The notes: generated by a model not told the origin, from the sequence alone. 64,000 bases of DNA from Mycolicibacter heraklionensis (GCA_001673575.1 LZME01000086.1:28238-92237), one strand, 5' to 3'; counted from the first letter of the stretch, positions 17,817 through 27,424 are shown. A program made the numbers and translations.

Positions 17817-17854
17817 AAGTGCGAGTAGCGGCCTGCAAAACGTCGGTTTCGGCG
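17795..17854. repeat. Palindromic intergenic repeat, copy A
   Basis: Arms of 19 bp (17795-17813 and 17833-17851) pair with one mismatch around a 19-base loop. The loop TGAAAGTGCGAGTAGCGGC is identical to that of copy B at 32004-32060, and the arms are nearly so. The loop begins with the accD3 stop codon. It lies between convergent genes and has no T-tract, so a plain terminator role does not explain the conserved loop. Confidence 0.85.
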
Positions 17855-17887
17855 GTTAGTGTCGGCGACGGGCCGAACCAGGCCGAC

Positions 17888-18742
17888 CTAGCCGGTGATC
17901 ATCGCTACGGCCACCCCTGCCAGCACCATCCCCATCACCTGCCGCAGCCGCACCCGCTCCCCGAGCAGGACGACCGCCAAGATCACCGTGGCGGCCGGGT
18001 ACAGCGAGATCAGCACGCTGGCCAGTGACAGCAGCGCGAGCTTCAATGCGAACAGCATGGTGACATTGGCGGCGGTGTCGAGCAGTGCGATCAGGAACGC
18101 CAGCCGCAGCGGTGTGCCGGTCGGCACGCTGAGATTGCGGCTCATCGCCGCGACGGCGATCACCAGGACGGTGGCCGCGGCACGTGCGAACAACAGCGGC
18201 CACAGGCCGGAATCCGATGGCGTGCGGTCCAGGAAGACGAAGTTCAGCCCCAGGGCCACCCCCGAAGCGACCGTCAACCAGAGCACGCGATGGCTGAGCC
18301 CCGGCCGATGGACGCCGTCGTCGCCGGCGTGCCAGCTGATCAACACCACCGCACCCAATGCCACCGCGATACCTGCGCTGGCCAGCATGCCGGGCCGCTC
18401 CCCCAGCATCCGCCCGACGCACACCGGCACGCTGGCATCCACCACCGCGGCCAGGGGTGATACCACCGAGATCGGGCCGGTGGCCATGGCCGCGTAGAAC
18501 CACCAGATGCCCAGCGCCTGGCTGAGTCCACCGAGCATGCCCAAGACGACCGTGCTCGTCGTGATGTGCCCGCCGCCGATCAGGGCGAGCATTCCGAGCA
18601 TCACCATGGAGACCGGCGTGGACACCAAAACCACGCGAAGGGCGGCGACTCGCCGCGACGCGACACCGCCCACGAAGTCGCTGATCCCGAAGCTGGTGGC
18701 CGACGCCAGCGCCAATCCCTGTGCGGTGGGTGAACCGATCAC
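17888..18742 (-). CDS. EamA/DMT-family transporter
   Basis: The 284-residue protein has ten predicted hydrophobic helices in two EamA repeats (roughly residues 5-140 and 150-284). The repeat signature is seen in FYAAMATGPISVVSPLAA and FALKLALLSLASVLISLYPAATVILA. Such proteins export or import small metabolites such as amino acids or nucleosides; the substrate cannot be read. It converges on accD3 across repeat A. Upstream, 18743-18941 holds about 200 bases of lower-GC DNA in which I see no gene. Confidence 0.85.
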   Translation of the reverse strand: MIGSPTAQGLALASATSFGISDFVGGVASRRVAALRVVLVSTPVSMVMLGMLALIGGGHITTSTVVLGMLGGLSQALGIWWFYAAMATGPISVVSPLAAVVDASVPVCVGRMLGERPGMLASAGIAVALGAVVLISWHAGDDGVHRPGLSHRVLWLTVASGVALGLNFVFLDRTPSDSGLWPLLFARAAATVLVIAVAAMSRNLSVPTGTPLRLAFLIALLDTAANVTMLFALKLALLSLASVLISLYPAATVILAVVLLGERVRLRQVMGMVLAGVAVAMITG

Positions 18743-18941
18743 GCAGCTGCCCTGGCAGCTGCGGCCCGCTTGGCGGCCTTAACGTTCGATGTGACGATCA
18801 CGGCGGAAAGCCTAAGTGGGCATTTAGCTTGGAAACTCCTGCGTTTGCGGGATCTTTGCGCCCGACCGCCCGATGTTCGCAGGTCGGTGCATTTAAATTC
18901 ACTTGGATTTAACCCCGCCTCCGAGCGCTCGCACCCGGGGT

Positions 18942-20705
18942 TCACGCCAACGAGCGCAGCCAGGCGTCGTGCAGCGCGGCGTAGTGGCCCTCGGCGCGAA
19001 TCAGCTCGGCCGGCGGCCCGTCCTCGACGATGCGCCCGTCCTCGATGACCAGAACCCGTTCGGCGATCTCCACGGTGGAGAGCCGGTGGGCGATCACCAG
19101 AGCGGTCCGCCCGGCCAGCACGCTGCGCAGCGCCTTCTGCACCATCCGTTCGCCGGGAATGTCCAGCGAGGATGTCGCCTCGTCGAGGATCAGTACCGCC
19201 GGGTCGGCGAGGAAGGCGCGCGCGAAGGCGATCAGTTGACGCTGGCCGGCCGAGAGCCGCCCACCTCGCTTGGCGACGTCGGTGTCGTAACCGTCGGGCA
19301 GGGCGGTGATGAACGCCTCGGCACCCACGCTCGTTGCCGCGGCGGCCACCTCTGCGTCGGTCGCGCCGGGACGGCCGAAGCGGATGTTGTCGGCGACGCT
19401 GCCGGTGAACAGGAAGTTTTCCTGGGTGACCATTACCACGTGGCGACGCAGCGTCGCCTGGGTGAAGCCACGCAGGTCGATGCCGTCCAGCGTCACCGCT
19501 CCCGACACCGGGTCGTAGAACCGGGCAATCAGCTTGGCGATGGTGGACTTCCCGGCGCCGGTGCTGCCGACCAGCGCCACGGTCTGGCCGGCCGGGATGT
19601 TCAGCGATAACCCGTCCAACACCGACTGGCCGCCCCGGTACCCGAAATACACGTCACGCAAAGCGATCTCACCGCGCACCTCAGCAGGAACGGTCTGCGG
19701 AGCCGCCGGGTCGGTGACGGCGGGCTTTTCGGCCAGCACCCCGGCCAATTTCTGCAGCGCCGCGGTCGCCGAGGAGAAGATGTTGAGGAACTGGCTGATG
19801 TCCTGCATGGGATCGAAGAACATCCGCAGATAGAGCAAGAACGCGGTGAACGTCCCGATCGTCATGTGCCCGTGCAGGACTCGCCAACCCCCGTAGAGCA
19901 GCACCACACCGGTGGTGAGGTTGCCCACCAGCTTGATGCCGGGTGAGAAGATCGCGACCAGTTTGAACGCCCGCTCGTTGACCGCGCGGTAGCGGTCAGC
20001 GACCTCCATGAAGATCTCCTGATTGCGGGCCTCACGGCGATACGCCTGTACCGCCTTGATCCCGGTCATGGTCTCGGTGAACTGCACAATCACCCGCGCC
20101 GCATGCTCGCGCACCGCGGTGTAGGTCTTGGCGGACTCGTCTTGGAACCAGCGCAGCAACACCACCAGCACCGGGAACGCGGTCAGACACATCAGGCCGA
20201 GCCGCCAGTCCAACATGATGAGCAGCACCGCCGTGCCCGCCATCGTGAGCGCGGCGCTGACCAGTCCGTCCAGCCCGGACTGCAGCATCTCCTGAATGGC
20301 GTCGACGTCGTTGGTCAGCCGGCTGACCACCCGCCCCGAGGTGTAGCGCTCGTGAAATTCGACGTCCAGCCGCTGGAAATGACGGAAGACCCGTCGCCGC
20401 AACTCCAGCAGCACCTGCTGGCCGATCTTGCCCGACCACTGCAGAAAGACCATCCGGGTGCCGGCCTGGGTGAGCACGACGACCGCGAGCGCAATCACGA
20501 TCACGCCCAGCTGCCGGGTCGAGCCGTCCGCGGCGATCGGCGGTATTCCGCGGTCGATGCCGCGCTGCGCCAGCAGCGGAACCGCCAGCCGGGCGGCGTT
20601 TTCCACCAGCACGGCCAATGCCAGCAGCAGCGCCGCGCCGCGGTAGGGACGCAGCAACGACCACAGCAGGGCCCGCGCCGCGACCCGGCCCGGCTCGGCC
20701 GTCAC
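18942..20705 (-). CDS. ABC exporter half-transporter, canonical ATPase site
   Basis: The 587-residue protein is a fused six-helix membrane domain (residues 1-320) and ATPase domain. It has Walker A GSTGAGKST, signature LSAGQ (Gly to Ala), Walker B VLILDEATSSLD with the catalytic Glu, and the H-loop AHRLS. Its ATG overlaps the stop of the upstream half-transporter by four bases, so the two are made together as a heterodimer. Related mycobacterial pairs (Rv1272c/Rv1273c-like) are implicated in lipid or drug transport; the substrate here is unknown. Confidence 0.9.
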   Translation of the reverse strand: MTAEPGRVAARALLWSLLRPYRGAALLLALAVLVENAARLAVPLLAQRGIDRGIPPIAADGSTRQLGVIVIALAVVVLTQAGTRMVFLQWSGKIGQQVLLELRRRVFRHFQRLDVEFHERYTSGRVVSRLTNDVDAIQEMLQSGLDGLVSAALTMAGTAVLLIMLDWRLGLMCLTAFPVLVVLLRWFQDESAKTYTAVREHAARVIVQFTETMTGIKAVQAYRREARNQEIFMEVADRYRAVNERAFKLVAIFSPGIKLVGNLTTGVVLLYGGWRVLHGHMTIGTFTAFLLYLRMFFDPMQDISQFLNIFSSATAALQKLAGVLAEKPAVTDPAAPQTVPAEVRGEIALRDVYFGYRGGQSVLDGLSLNIPAGQTVALVGSTGAGKSTIAKLIARFYDPVSGAVTLDGIDLRGFTQATLRRHVVMVTQENFLFTGSVADNIRFGRPGATDAEVAAAATSVGAEAFITALPDGYDTDVAKRGGRLSAGQRQLIAFARAFLADPAVLILDEATSSLDIPGERMVQKALRSVLAGRTALVIAHRLSTVEIAERVLVIEDGRIVEDGPPAELIRAEGHYAALHDAWLRSLA

Positions 20706-22486
20706 CGTCGCGCCCAGTCGACGAGGTGTTCGGCGCCGTCGTCGAGCTCGTCGTCTGCCGCCAGCAGGTAGCGGTACCGCGGCACCTCGGCCAGCAGCTC
20801 GGCGTGGGTACCGACCGCGGTGACGGTCCCGTCCTCGACCAGCGCCACCCGATCCGCCAGTGCCAAGGTGGACGCCCGGTTGGCCACCACCAGCCCGGTG
20901 ATCGGCGTGCGGCCCGGGGCGCCGCCAGAACCCAGTACCCGGCGCAGCGCATCGGTCACCGCGGCCTCGGTGTGCACGTCCAGGGCCGACAGCGTGTCGT
21001 CGAGCACCAGGATCGTCGGCGCCGCCACCAGGGCCCGGGCCAGCGACAGCCGCTGCCGCTGCCCGCCCGACAGGCTCATGCCCTGCTCCCCGATGCGAGT
21101 GTCCAGCCCGGACGGCAGGTCATAAACGAAGTCAGCCGAAACTGTCGATATGGCGCGGGCCAGCTCCGCGTCGCTGGCATCGGGTCGCCCCAGCCGCAGG
21201 TTCTCGGCCACCGACATCGAGAACAGGGTGGGGTCGTCGAAGGCCGTCACCACCGCCGAGCGCAACGCCGCCAGGGTCAGCGTCCGGATGTCCCGGCCCC
21301 CGATGACGATCTGTCCCTCGGTGACGTCGTAGAGCCGGGACAGCAGCATCGCCAGCACCGACTTGCCGGAGCCGGTGGCGCCCACCAGAGCGACGGTCTC
21401 GCCCGGGTCGACGGTGAGAGTGACCCCGCGCAGCACCCAGGGGCCGGCATCATCAAAGCGGAATCCGACGTCGCGCAACTCCAGCCGGCCCGACGGCGGC
21501 ACCGGGTCATCCCCATCGGTGATCTCGAGGGGCGCGCGGAATATCTCGGTGATCCGATCGGCGGCGGTCATCGCCTCATGGGTGGCCGACAACAGGAAGC
21601 CCAGCGCCGACAGCGGCCAGATCAGCGACAGCATCAACGTGATGAAAGCGACCAGGGTGCCCATCGTGACCAGGTGGTGTCCGGCGGCGTACGCGCCGAA
21701 CGCGACCACGGAGATCAGGGTGAAGTTCGGGATCACCTCCAGCAAAGTCCAAAACTTCGACGACACCACGACCTTCTCCACGCCCAGGTCGCGCAGCTTT
21801 GCCGCCTCGGCGTCGAAGCGTGCGAACACGTAGTCCTCGCGCCCGAACGCCTTGATGGTGCGCAGGCCCACCGCGGACTCCTCGACCACGGTGGCCACCT
21901 GGCCGGCCTGGTCCTGCGCTTGGCGCGTCAGCCGGGTGTACTGGCGCCGGAAGTGCTGGATGGCCAGCATCACCGGCACGATCGATGCGGACACCACCAC
22001 ACCCAGTGGCCAGTAGAGCACCAGCAGAATGGCCGTCACCACGATGATCTGCACCGTGTTGAGCACCAGGAACACCACCACGAACGACAGGAAGCGTCGC
22101 ACGGCGGACAGGTCGTTCATGATCCGCGACAGCAGCTGGCCGGACTGCCAGCGACCGTGAAAGGTCAGCGGCAGAATCTGCAGCCGGGCGTACAGGTCCT
22201 TGCGGATGTCGGCTTCCACGCCCATGGTGCCGTGCGCGATCAGCCAGCGCCGCACGAACCACAGCAGCGCCTCGATGACGCCGAGCGCGGTCGCCGCCGT
22301 CCCCAGCGTCCACAGTCCGGGCTGGTCGCGGTGCAGTACCGGCCCGTCGATGACGGCCTTGGTCATCAGCGGGATCACCACGGTGGCGACCAGACTGAGC
22401 ACGGCCACCGTCACCATGGCGATCCACCGCGCCCGGTAGGGGCGCAGGTAGGGCAACAGGCCGCGCAGCGCGGACGCCGGTTTCAC
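20702..22486 (-). CDS. ABC exporter half-transporter, degenerate ATPase site
   Basis: The 594-residue partner has the same membrane-plus-ATPase layout. Walker A is GATGSGKS and the signature is a canonical LSGGQ, but Walker B reads ILVLDDTLSALD, with Asp in place of the catalytic Glu, and the H-loop His is replaced (VANRAS). Combined with the altered LSAGQ of the partner, one of the two composite ATP sites should be impaired, as in known heterodimeric exporters. The gene is divergent from prrA with 69 bases between start codons. Confidence 0.9.
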   Translation of the reverse strand: MKPASALRGLLPYLRPYRARWIAMVTVAVLSLVATVVIPLMTKAVIDGPVLHRDQPGLWTLGTAATALGVIEALLWFVRRWLIAHGTMGVEADIRKDLYARLQILPLTFHGRWQSGQLLSRIMNDLSAVRRFLSFVVVFLVLNTVQIIVVTAILLVLYWPLGVVVSASIVPVMLAIQHFRRQYTRLTRQAQDQAGQVATVVEESAVGLRTIKAFGREDYVFARFDAEAAKLRDLGVEKVVVSSKFWTLLEVIPNFTLISVVAFGAYAAGHHLVTMGTLVAFITLMLSLIWPLSALGFLLSATHEAMTAADRITEIFRAPLEITDGDDPVPPSGRLELRDVGFRFDDAGPWVLRGVTLTVDPGETVALVGATGSGKSVLAMLLSRLYDVTEGQIVIGGRDIRTLTLAALRSAVVTAFDDPTLFSMSVAENLRLGRPDASDAELARAISTVSADFVYDLPSGLDTRIGEQGMSLSGGQRQRLSLARALVAAPTILVLDDTLSALDVHTEAAVTDALRRVLGSGGAPGRTPITGLVVANRASTLALADRVALVEDGTVTAVGTHAELLAEVPRYRYLLAADDELDDGAEHLVDWARR

Positions 22487-22555
22487 GCAGTCGACCCTAG
22501 ATTGATCGGAGCGACCCGCGGCGCATCCCGCGCTTGGTAGCCATGTTCAGGCAAA

Positions 22556-23266
22556 ATGGCGACCATGGACAACGCCGCTGCCTCCCCCCGGGTCTTGGTC
22601 GTCGATGACGACTCCGACGTGCTCGCCTCGCTGGAACGCGGACTGCGCCTGTCTGGCTTCGAGGTAGCGACGGCGGCCGACGGCGCCGAAGCGTTGCGCA
22701 GCGCCAAGGAAGCCCGTCCCGACGCCATCGTGCTCGATATCAACATGCCGGTGCTCGACGGCGTGAGTGTGGTGACGGCACTGCGGGCCATGGGCGACGA
22801 CGTGCCGGTCTGCGTGTTGTCCGCGCGCAGCTCGGTCGACGACCGGGTGGCCGGGCTCGAGGCCGGCGCCGACGACTACCTGGTCAAGCCGTTCGTGCTC
22901 GCCGAGCTGGTGGCGCGGGTTCGGGCGATGTTGCGGCGGCGCGGGTCGGCGGCCAGCTCCTCCTCGGAGACCATCACGGTGGGCCCGCTGGAAGTCGACA
23001 TCCCGGGCCGCCGCGCCCGGGTCAAGGGCGTGGACGTGGATCTGACCAAGCGGGAGTTCGACCTGTTGGCCGTGCTCGCCGAACACAAGACCGCGGTGTT
23101 GTCGCGCGCGCAGCTGCTCGAGCTGGTCTGGGGCTACGACTTCGCCGCCGACACCAACGTCGTCGACGTGTTCATCGGCTACCTGCGACGCAAGCTGGAG
23201 GCCGGTGGGGCCCCGCGGCTGCTGCACACCGTGCGCGGGGTCGGCTTCGTCCTGCGAACCCAGTGA
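22556..23266 (+). CDS. prrA: Two-component response regulator PrrA
   Basis: The 236-residue protein has an N-terminal receiver domain ([10 protein letters not shown] acidic pocket, phospho-acceptor Asp in [11 protein letters not shown], conserved Lys in DYLVKPF) and a C-terminal OmpR-type winged helix ([11 protein letters not shown] and [13 protein letters not shown]). It matches mycobacterial PrrA almost throughout; PrrA is essential in M. tuberculosis and responds to intracellular growth and nitrogen or redox cues. ATG 22556 is used by analogy with the M. tuberculosis N-terminus; ATG 22565 is also in frame. The stop overlaps the prrB start. Confidence 0.95.
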   Translation: MATMDNAAASPRVLVVDDDSDVLASLERGLRLSGFEVATAADGAEALRSAKEARPDAIVLDINMPVLDGVSVVTALRAMGDDVPVCVLSARSSVDDRVAGLEAGADDYLVKPFVLAELVARVRAMLRRRGSAASSSSETITVGPLEVDIPGRRARVKGVDVDLTKREFDLLAVLAEHKTAVLSRAQLLELVWGYDFAADTNVVDVFIGYLRRKLEAGGAPRLLHTVRGVGFVLRTQ

Positions 23267-24618
23267 GCGCAGACGTGAACGTCATGAAGCTGCTGCGGCG
23301 CATCTTCGCCAGAACACCGTCGCTGCGGACCCGGGTGATGCTGGTGACGGCGATCGGCACCGCGATCGTGACGGTCATCATCGGCGCCATCGTGTGGGTC
23401 GGTATCACCAACGACCGCAAGTATTGGCTGGACCGCCGGCTCGACGAGGCGGCCGGGCTGACCGTCCCGCTGATCGGCCTGGGTGAACTGCCCCGGTCGG
23501 CCGGCGCCACCGACGCGGTCATCACACTGCGGCGGGCCAACCAAGTGACCTCGAACTCCTCCGTGGTGCTGCCGGAGCTGGAGCCGGGTTATGCCGACAC
23601 CGAGATCGACGGTGTGCGCTACCGGGTGCGCACCGTCGACATCCCCGGGCCGGGGCCACGGTCGCTGGCCGTCGGCGCCACCTACGACGCCACCCTCGCC
23701 GACACCAACAACCTGCACCGCCGGGTGATCCTGCTCTGTACCGTCGCGATCGGGGCGGCGGCGCTGCTGGGCTGGCTGCTGACGGCATTCGCGGTGCGGC
23801 CCCTGCGACGCCTGGCGCAGCAAGCGCGCTCGATCGACGCCGGTGATGAACGGCCCGATATCGAAGTGCGCGGCGCCACCGAGGCGGTGGAGATCGCCGA
23901 GGCGATGCGTGGCATGCTGCAGCGGATCTGGACCGAGCAGGATCGGACCAAGGAGGCCCTGGCCTCCGCCCGTGACTTCGCCGCGGTCTCCTCGCACGAG
24001 CTGCGCACCCCGCTGACCGCGATGCGCACCAACCTCGAGGTGCTGACCACCCTGGACCTGCCCGACGACCAGCGCAAGGAGGTGCTGCACGACGTCGTGC
24101 GGACCCAGACCCGGATCGAGGCGACATTGTCGGCTCTGGAGCGGCTGGCGCAGGGCGAACTGTCCACCTCCGACGATCACGTGCCGGTCGACATCACCGA
24201 TCTGCTCGACCGGGCTGCCCACGACGCGATGCGGGTCTTCCCCGACCTGAACGTCTCGCTGGTGCCGTCGCCGACCTGCATCATCGTCGGGCTGCCCGCC
24301 GGACTGCGGCTGGCCGTCGACAATGCGATCGCCAACGCGGTCAAGCACGGCGGCGCGACCCAGGTGCAGTTGTCGGCGGTCACCTCACGCGAAGGCGTGG
24401 AGATCGCCATCGACGACAACGGCGGCGGGCTTCCCGAGGAAGAGCGCCGCATCGTCTTCGAGCGGTTCTCCCGCGGGTCGACGGCATCGCATTCGGGCTC
24501 CGGTCTCGGCCTGGCCCTGGTGGCGCAGCAAGCCGAACTTCACGGCGGCACGGCGTCTTTGGAAGACAGCCCGCTGGGCGGGGTGCGTCTGCTGCTGCGG
24601 CTCCCACCACCGAGCTGA
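23263..24618 (+). CDS. prrB: Sensor histidine kinase PrrB
   Basis: The 451-residue membrane kinase has two transmembrane segments (about residues 25-45 and 150-170) around an extracytoplasmic sensor region, then a HAMP domain. The H-box is [12 protein letters not shown] and the ATPase domain contains [12 protein letters not shown] (N box), DDNGGGLP (G1) and GSGLGLALV (G2). It phosphorylates PrrA. GTG 23263 overlaps the prrA stop (GTGA); the ATG at 23284 would give the N-terminus seen in M. tuberculosis and is a fair alternative. Confidence 0.95.
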   Translation: MSADVNVMKLLRRIFARTPSLRTRVMLVTAIGTAIVTVIIGAIVWVGITNDRKYWLDRRLDEAAGLTVPLIGLGELPRSAGATDAVITLRRANQVTSNSSVVLPELEPGYADTEIDGVRYRVRTVDIPGPGPRSLAVGATYDATLADTNNLHRRVILLCTVAIGAAALLGWLLTAFAVRPLRRLAQQARSIDAGDERPDIEVRGATEAVEIAEAMRGMLQRIWTEQDRTKEALASARDFAAVSSHELRTPLTAMRTNLEVLTTLDLPDDQRKEVLHDVVRTQTRIEATLSALERLAQGELSTSDDHVPVDITDLLDRAAHDAMRVFPDLNVSLVPSPTCIIVGLPAGLRLAVDNAIANAVKHGGATQVQLSAVTSREGVEIAIDDNGGGLPEEERRIVFERFSRGSTASHSGSGLGLALVAQQAELHGGTASLEDSPLGGVRLLLRLPPPS

Positions 24619-24637
24619 GCGCACTAGGCCCGGCTCG

Positions 24638-25291
24638 TCACTTGTTTTTCGTCGAATTGTCCTTGCGCCAGGTGTCCCAGCGCTGGAAGCCGGCTGCCGC
24701 GGCGGTCTGCTCGTCTTTGAACCACACCTCGGCGATCGTCGCGTCGTAGGCCGGGCTCGCCGGAGCGTGGTAGAGCATCGAGTCCTCGTTGCCCTTGACC
24801 GTCCAGCCCACCGGACCGCTGCCGCCGGGGCCGGCCTTGGCCGATCCCGGACCGAATGGGCCCGGCGGCACCTCCTCGACTTCGACCAGTTTGGCTCTAC
24901 CGTTGAGGCCGCGCGCGGCCGTGCCCTTGTCCCACCGGGTGAATCCTGCTGCGGCGGCGGCACTCTCCTCGGCGAACCACACTTCGGCGATCGTCTGGTC
25001 ATACCAGGGGCTGTCCGTGGTGTGGTACAGCATCGAGTCCTCGTTGCCCTTGATCGTCCAGCCGGTCGGGCCGACGCCGCCGGCACCGGCGCGTGCCGAG
25101 CCCGCGCCGTAGGGCGCTCCGCCGACCGCCATCGCGCTGGTCTCGCTCTCCGAGGGAAGCGTGCCGCCGGCGGCACCGGGTGTCGCCGATACCGGCACCT
25201 CGCGTTTGACCCGCCGGATGGTGAAGGCGAACGTCAACAGCAGACCCAACAGAAATGACAGTCCCATCAGCCAACAATTGACGCCGTGCAT
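24638..25291 (-). CDS. arfC: ArfC-like membrane protein with two sunset-type repeats
   Basis: The 217-residue protein has one N-terminal transmembrane helix (residues 8-25) and two copies of a motif of about 38 residues, IKGNEDSMLYHTTDSPWYDQ followed by AEVWF and AAGF-RW (around 79-118 and 158-200). These are the small sunset domains found in ArfC. It is the last gene of the arf operon; its ATG overlaps the arfB stop (TGATG). In M. tuberculosis ArfABC is needed for rapid ammonia secretion and growth at low pH. The exact role of ArfC is not settled. Confidence 0.88.
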   Translation of the reverse strand: MHGVNCWLMGLSFLLGLLLTFAFTIRRVKREVPVSATPGAAGGTLPSESETSAMAVGGAPYGAGSARAGAGGVGPTGWTIKGNEDSMLYHTTDSPWYDQTIAEVWFAEESAAAAAGFTRWDKGTAARGLNGRAKLVEVEEVPPGPFGPGSAKAGPGGSGPVGWTVKGNEDSMLYHAPASPAYDATIAEVWFKDEQTAAAAGFQRWDTWRKDNSTKNK

Positions 25292-25443
25292 CAGTGGGCT
25301 CCTATCTCACGCGAGCCGGGAAGCGCCGCCACGGCGTCTTCCTTGCTGGTGCGGCGGAGCGAGACGACGGTGAGCAACCAGGCCACCGCCGAGCCGACCG
25401 CGAATGCCAGCAGGTACCAGAGCCAGTGAATGACGAAATCCAT
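25291..25443 (-). CDS. arfB: ArfB-like single-helix membrane peptide
   Basis: This 50-residue frame starts MDFVIHWLWYLLAFAVGSAV and ends with GSREIGAH. Residues 6-28 form one transmembrane helix and a basic/polar tail follows. AAGGAG lies seven to eight bases before the ATG and overlaps the arfA stop, and its own stop overlaps the arfC start, so arfA-arfB-arfC are tightly coupled. Position and size match ArfB (Rv0900). Confidence 0.85.
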   Translation of the reverse strand: MDFVIHWLWYLLAFAVGSAVAWLLTVVSLRRTSKEDAVAALPGSREIGAH

Positions 25444-25455
25444 TGCAGCTTCTCC

Positions 25456-26472
25456 TTAGCTCACGGTGATCGCGACGCGACGATTTTGGGCACGGCCGTC
25501 GGGTGTCGCGTTGCCGGCGATCGGGTCGGCCGAGCCGAATCCCTTGGACGTAACGCTGTTGGCGGGGACGCCGTGGGACACCAGGAAGTCGGCGACGGAC
25601 TTGGCGCGGGCGGCGCTGAGCGGCACATTGATTCGGTCGTTGCCGGTGTCGTCGGTGTAGCCGTTGACCGCGACGCGGGCGTTGTGGCAGCCCTTCACCT
25701 TCTCCGCCACCCGGGCCAGTTGCTCCTTCGTGGCGACCGACAAGGTGTAGCCATTGGTGACGAACCTGACCGGCGTGCTCATCAGCGCGGTGATATCGGC
25801 CTGCAGATTGCCGCAGTCGCCGGCCGGGCTCGGGGTCGGCGCACCGATCGCACTCGGGGCCGCCTGCGTCTCACTGTCCGAGACCCGAATGTCGTTGAGC
25901 AGCTTCAGGTTCGGCCACGCAGCTTTCGCGGCCGCCTCGACGGCAAACTTGACCGCGTCGGACGCCGCGGTTCCGATCAGACTGACGGTGTCGTCGACGA
26001 TCTTGAATTTGAAGTCCGGCATGGACACTGCGGCCTTGAACACCGATCCCAGGCTGGACAGGTCGGGTGCGGTGACGCCGCCCTTGATGTTGAGATTGTC
26101 GACCAGCTGCACACCACTGCCGAACACTCCCTTGAGCATGTCGAGCAGTCCGGTTCGCGTGGCAACGTCAGGCAGATCCCCATTGAGGGTGATGACATTG
26201 CCGTTGCGCAGAATCGCCAGCGGGGCGAAGGACCACCCCGGCGGGCTCACGCTCGGTACCGAAAGCGACAGCGTCGGCGCGGCGACGTTCGGCGTACTGG
26301 TGTTCGGACCATTGATGTCGAGTTCGGAGCGATCGGTTATTCCGTAGCCAATCAGGGCCAGTAGCAACGGGATTGCCGCCAGGGCTACGAACCAGCCGAT
26401 ACCGGGAGGCCGGCGGTAGAACCGCGAGACCTTTCGCCAGCCAGTCACAGTGCGGTTTTCTGAGCCTGGCAT
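25456..26472 (-). CDS. arfA: ArfA/OmpATb, BON-plus-OmpA envelope protein
   Basis: The 338-residue protein has an N-terminal transmembrane anchor (about 27-46), a central BON-type region (about 85-200), and a C-terminal OmpA-like peptidoglycan-binding domain (NGYTDDTGNDRINVPLSAAR and GFGSADPIAGN). Two cysteines in the OmpA domain (DCGNL and KGCHN) match the disulfide of OmpATb. It has been described as a pore-forming or acid-adaptation protein. GGAGGATCC directly precedes the ATG. A BON-only paralogue lies just upstream at 26553. Confidence 0.93.
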   Translation of the reverse strand: MPGSENRTVTGWRKVSRFYRRPPGIGWFVALAAIPLLLALIGYGITDRSELDINGPNTSTPNVAAPTLSLSVPSVSPPGWSFAPLAILRNGNVITLNGDLPDVATRTGLLDMLKGVFGSGVQLVDNLNIKGGVTAPDLSSLGSVFKAAVSMPDFKFKIVDDTVSLIGTAASDAVKFAVEAAAKAAWPNLKLLNDIRVSDSETQAAPSAIGAPTPSPAGDCGNLQADITALMSTPVRFVTNGYTLSVATKEQLARVAEKVKGCHNARVAVNGYTDDTGNDRINVPLSAARAKSVADFLVSHGVPANSVTSKGFGSADPIAGNATPDGRAQNRRVAITVS

Positions 26473-26552
26473 GGATCCTCCTTGACAACGAAAAACACCC
26501 GCGAGTCCAGGACACCGCGAGTGTAGAAGTTTCGATTTGTCGATGGAGGCAA

Positions 26553-27050
26553 TTAGTCGTTTTTGGTGGACTTTTCCCCGCTCTGGGAGCTTGTCGCGAG
26601 CTCGTTGACGATGCGGGCCCGCACCCAGGCGTCTTCGGCTGCGGCCTGCACGGCGGCCGCCTCGTCCGCTCTAGCCGCGGTCCCGCGCAACGTCACGGTG
26701 TCGCCGGTGACTGCAACAGTGAAATCGCCGATGCCCGCGGCCGCCTCGAACACCGGGGCCGCGCCGGAGAAGTCGACGGTCACCGCTCCGGGCACCACCC
26801 CGAGGCGGTCGATGACGGTGACGTCGTCGCTCGAGGTGATCACCGCGTCCAGCAGCTCTCGTTTGGCTGCCGGATCGGCCACGTCCCCGGCCAGCGTGAA
26901 TTCAGTGCCGTGACGGGTCACCGACACCGGCACCGGCGCGGCGGCGGGCTGCGGGACGGCCACGGGTTGGTGCGCGCGTCCCAGCAGGCCGTAACCGATC
27001 GCAGCGAGCAGCGCCGTTACCAGCGTCGCCCCGATCAGCCGGGCACGCAC
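26553..27050 (-). CDS. Membrane-anchored BON-domain protein, paralogue of the ArfA N-terminal half
   Basis: The 165-residue protein has an N-terminal transmembrane anchor (residues 4-24) and then a region that aligns with the ArfA BON part over about 105 residues. Shared landmarks in order are LAGD/LNGD, a LLD helix, VFEAA/VFKAA, DTVTLRGTAA/DTVSLIGTAA and an AAEDAW/AAKAAW helix. It has no OmpA domain and ends in a charged tail. Its GTG begins immediately after the stop of the FKBP gene. I know no counterpart at this place in M. tuberculosis. It is probably a duplicated and shortened ArfA relative acting in the same envelope process. Confidence 0.8.
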   Translation of the reverse strand: MRARLIGATLVTALLAAIGYGLLGRAHQPVAVPQPAAAPVPVSVTRHGTEFTLAGDVADPAAKRELLDAVITSSDDVTVIDRLGVVPGAVTVDFSGAAPVFEAAAGIGDFTVAVTGDTVTLRGTAARADEAAAVQAAAEDAWVRARIVNELATSSQSGEKSTKND

Positions 27051-27419
27051 TCAGCGGGTGCCGAGTAGGTCGATCACAAAGACCAGGGTCTTGCCGGCCA
27101 GCGGATGCCCGGTTCCGGCGGGCCCGTAGGCCAGCTCCGGCGGGATCACCAACTGACGCCGGCCGCCCACCTTCATGCCTGGGATGCCGTCCTGCCATCC
27201 GGCGATGAGCCCGTCCAGCGGAAATTCCAGGGATTCGCCGCGGTTCCACGAGCTGTCGAATTCCACGCCGTTGTCGTAGTCGACACCGAGGTAGTGCACG
27301 TTGACGACCCCGCCGGGGACGGCCGCGGGGCCTTCCCCGACGACGATGTCCTCGATGACCAGGTCGGCGGGCGCCGGGCCGGTAGGAACGGTGATCTGTG
27401 GCTTGGCCGCATTAGTCAT
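27051..27419 (-). CDS. FKBP-type peptidyl-prolyl cis-trans isomerase
   Basis: The 122-residue protein is a single FKBP domain: [39 protein letters not shown], and IPPELAYG with FVIDLLG at the end, including the aromatic residues of the active-site pocket. It has no signal peptide, so it acts in the cytosol on proline peptide bonds. It lies five bases downstream of gltA2 on the same strand and is contiguous with the BON gene. Confidence 0.93.
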   Translation of the reverse strand: MTNAAKPQITVPTGPAPADLVIEDIVVGEGPAAVPGGVVNVHYLGVDYDNGVEFDSSWNRGESLEFPLDGLIAGWQDGIPGMKVGGRRQLVIPPELAYGPAGTGHPLAGKTLVFVIDLLGTR

Positions 27420-27424
27420 GGCGG

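Noticed and set aside
17795-17854. Calling palindromes A-D simple intrinsic terminators
   Set aside because: They lack T-tracts; D lies in a divergent promoter gap, and the loops of A and B are identical, which termination does not require.
18739-18945. A 68-residue frame in the gap between the EamA and ABC genes
   Set aside because: It has no ribosome binding site, an odd basic composition with an Ala/Arg tail, and overlaps control sequence.
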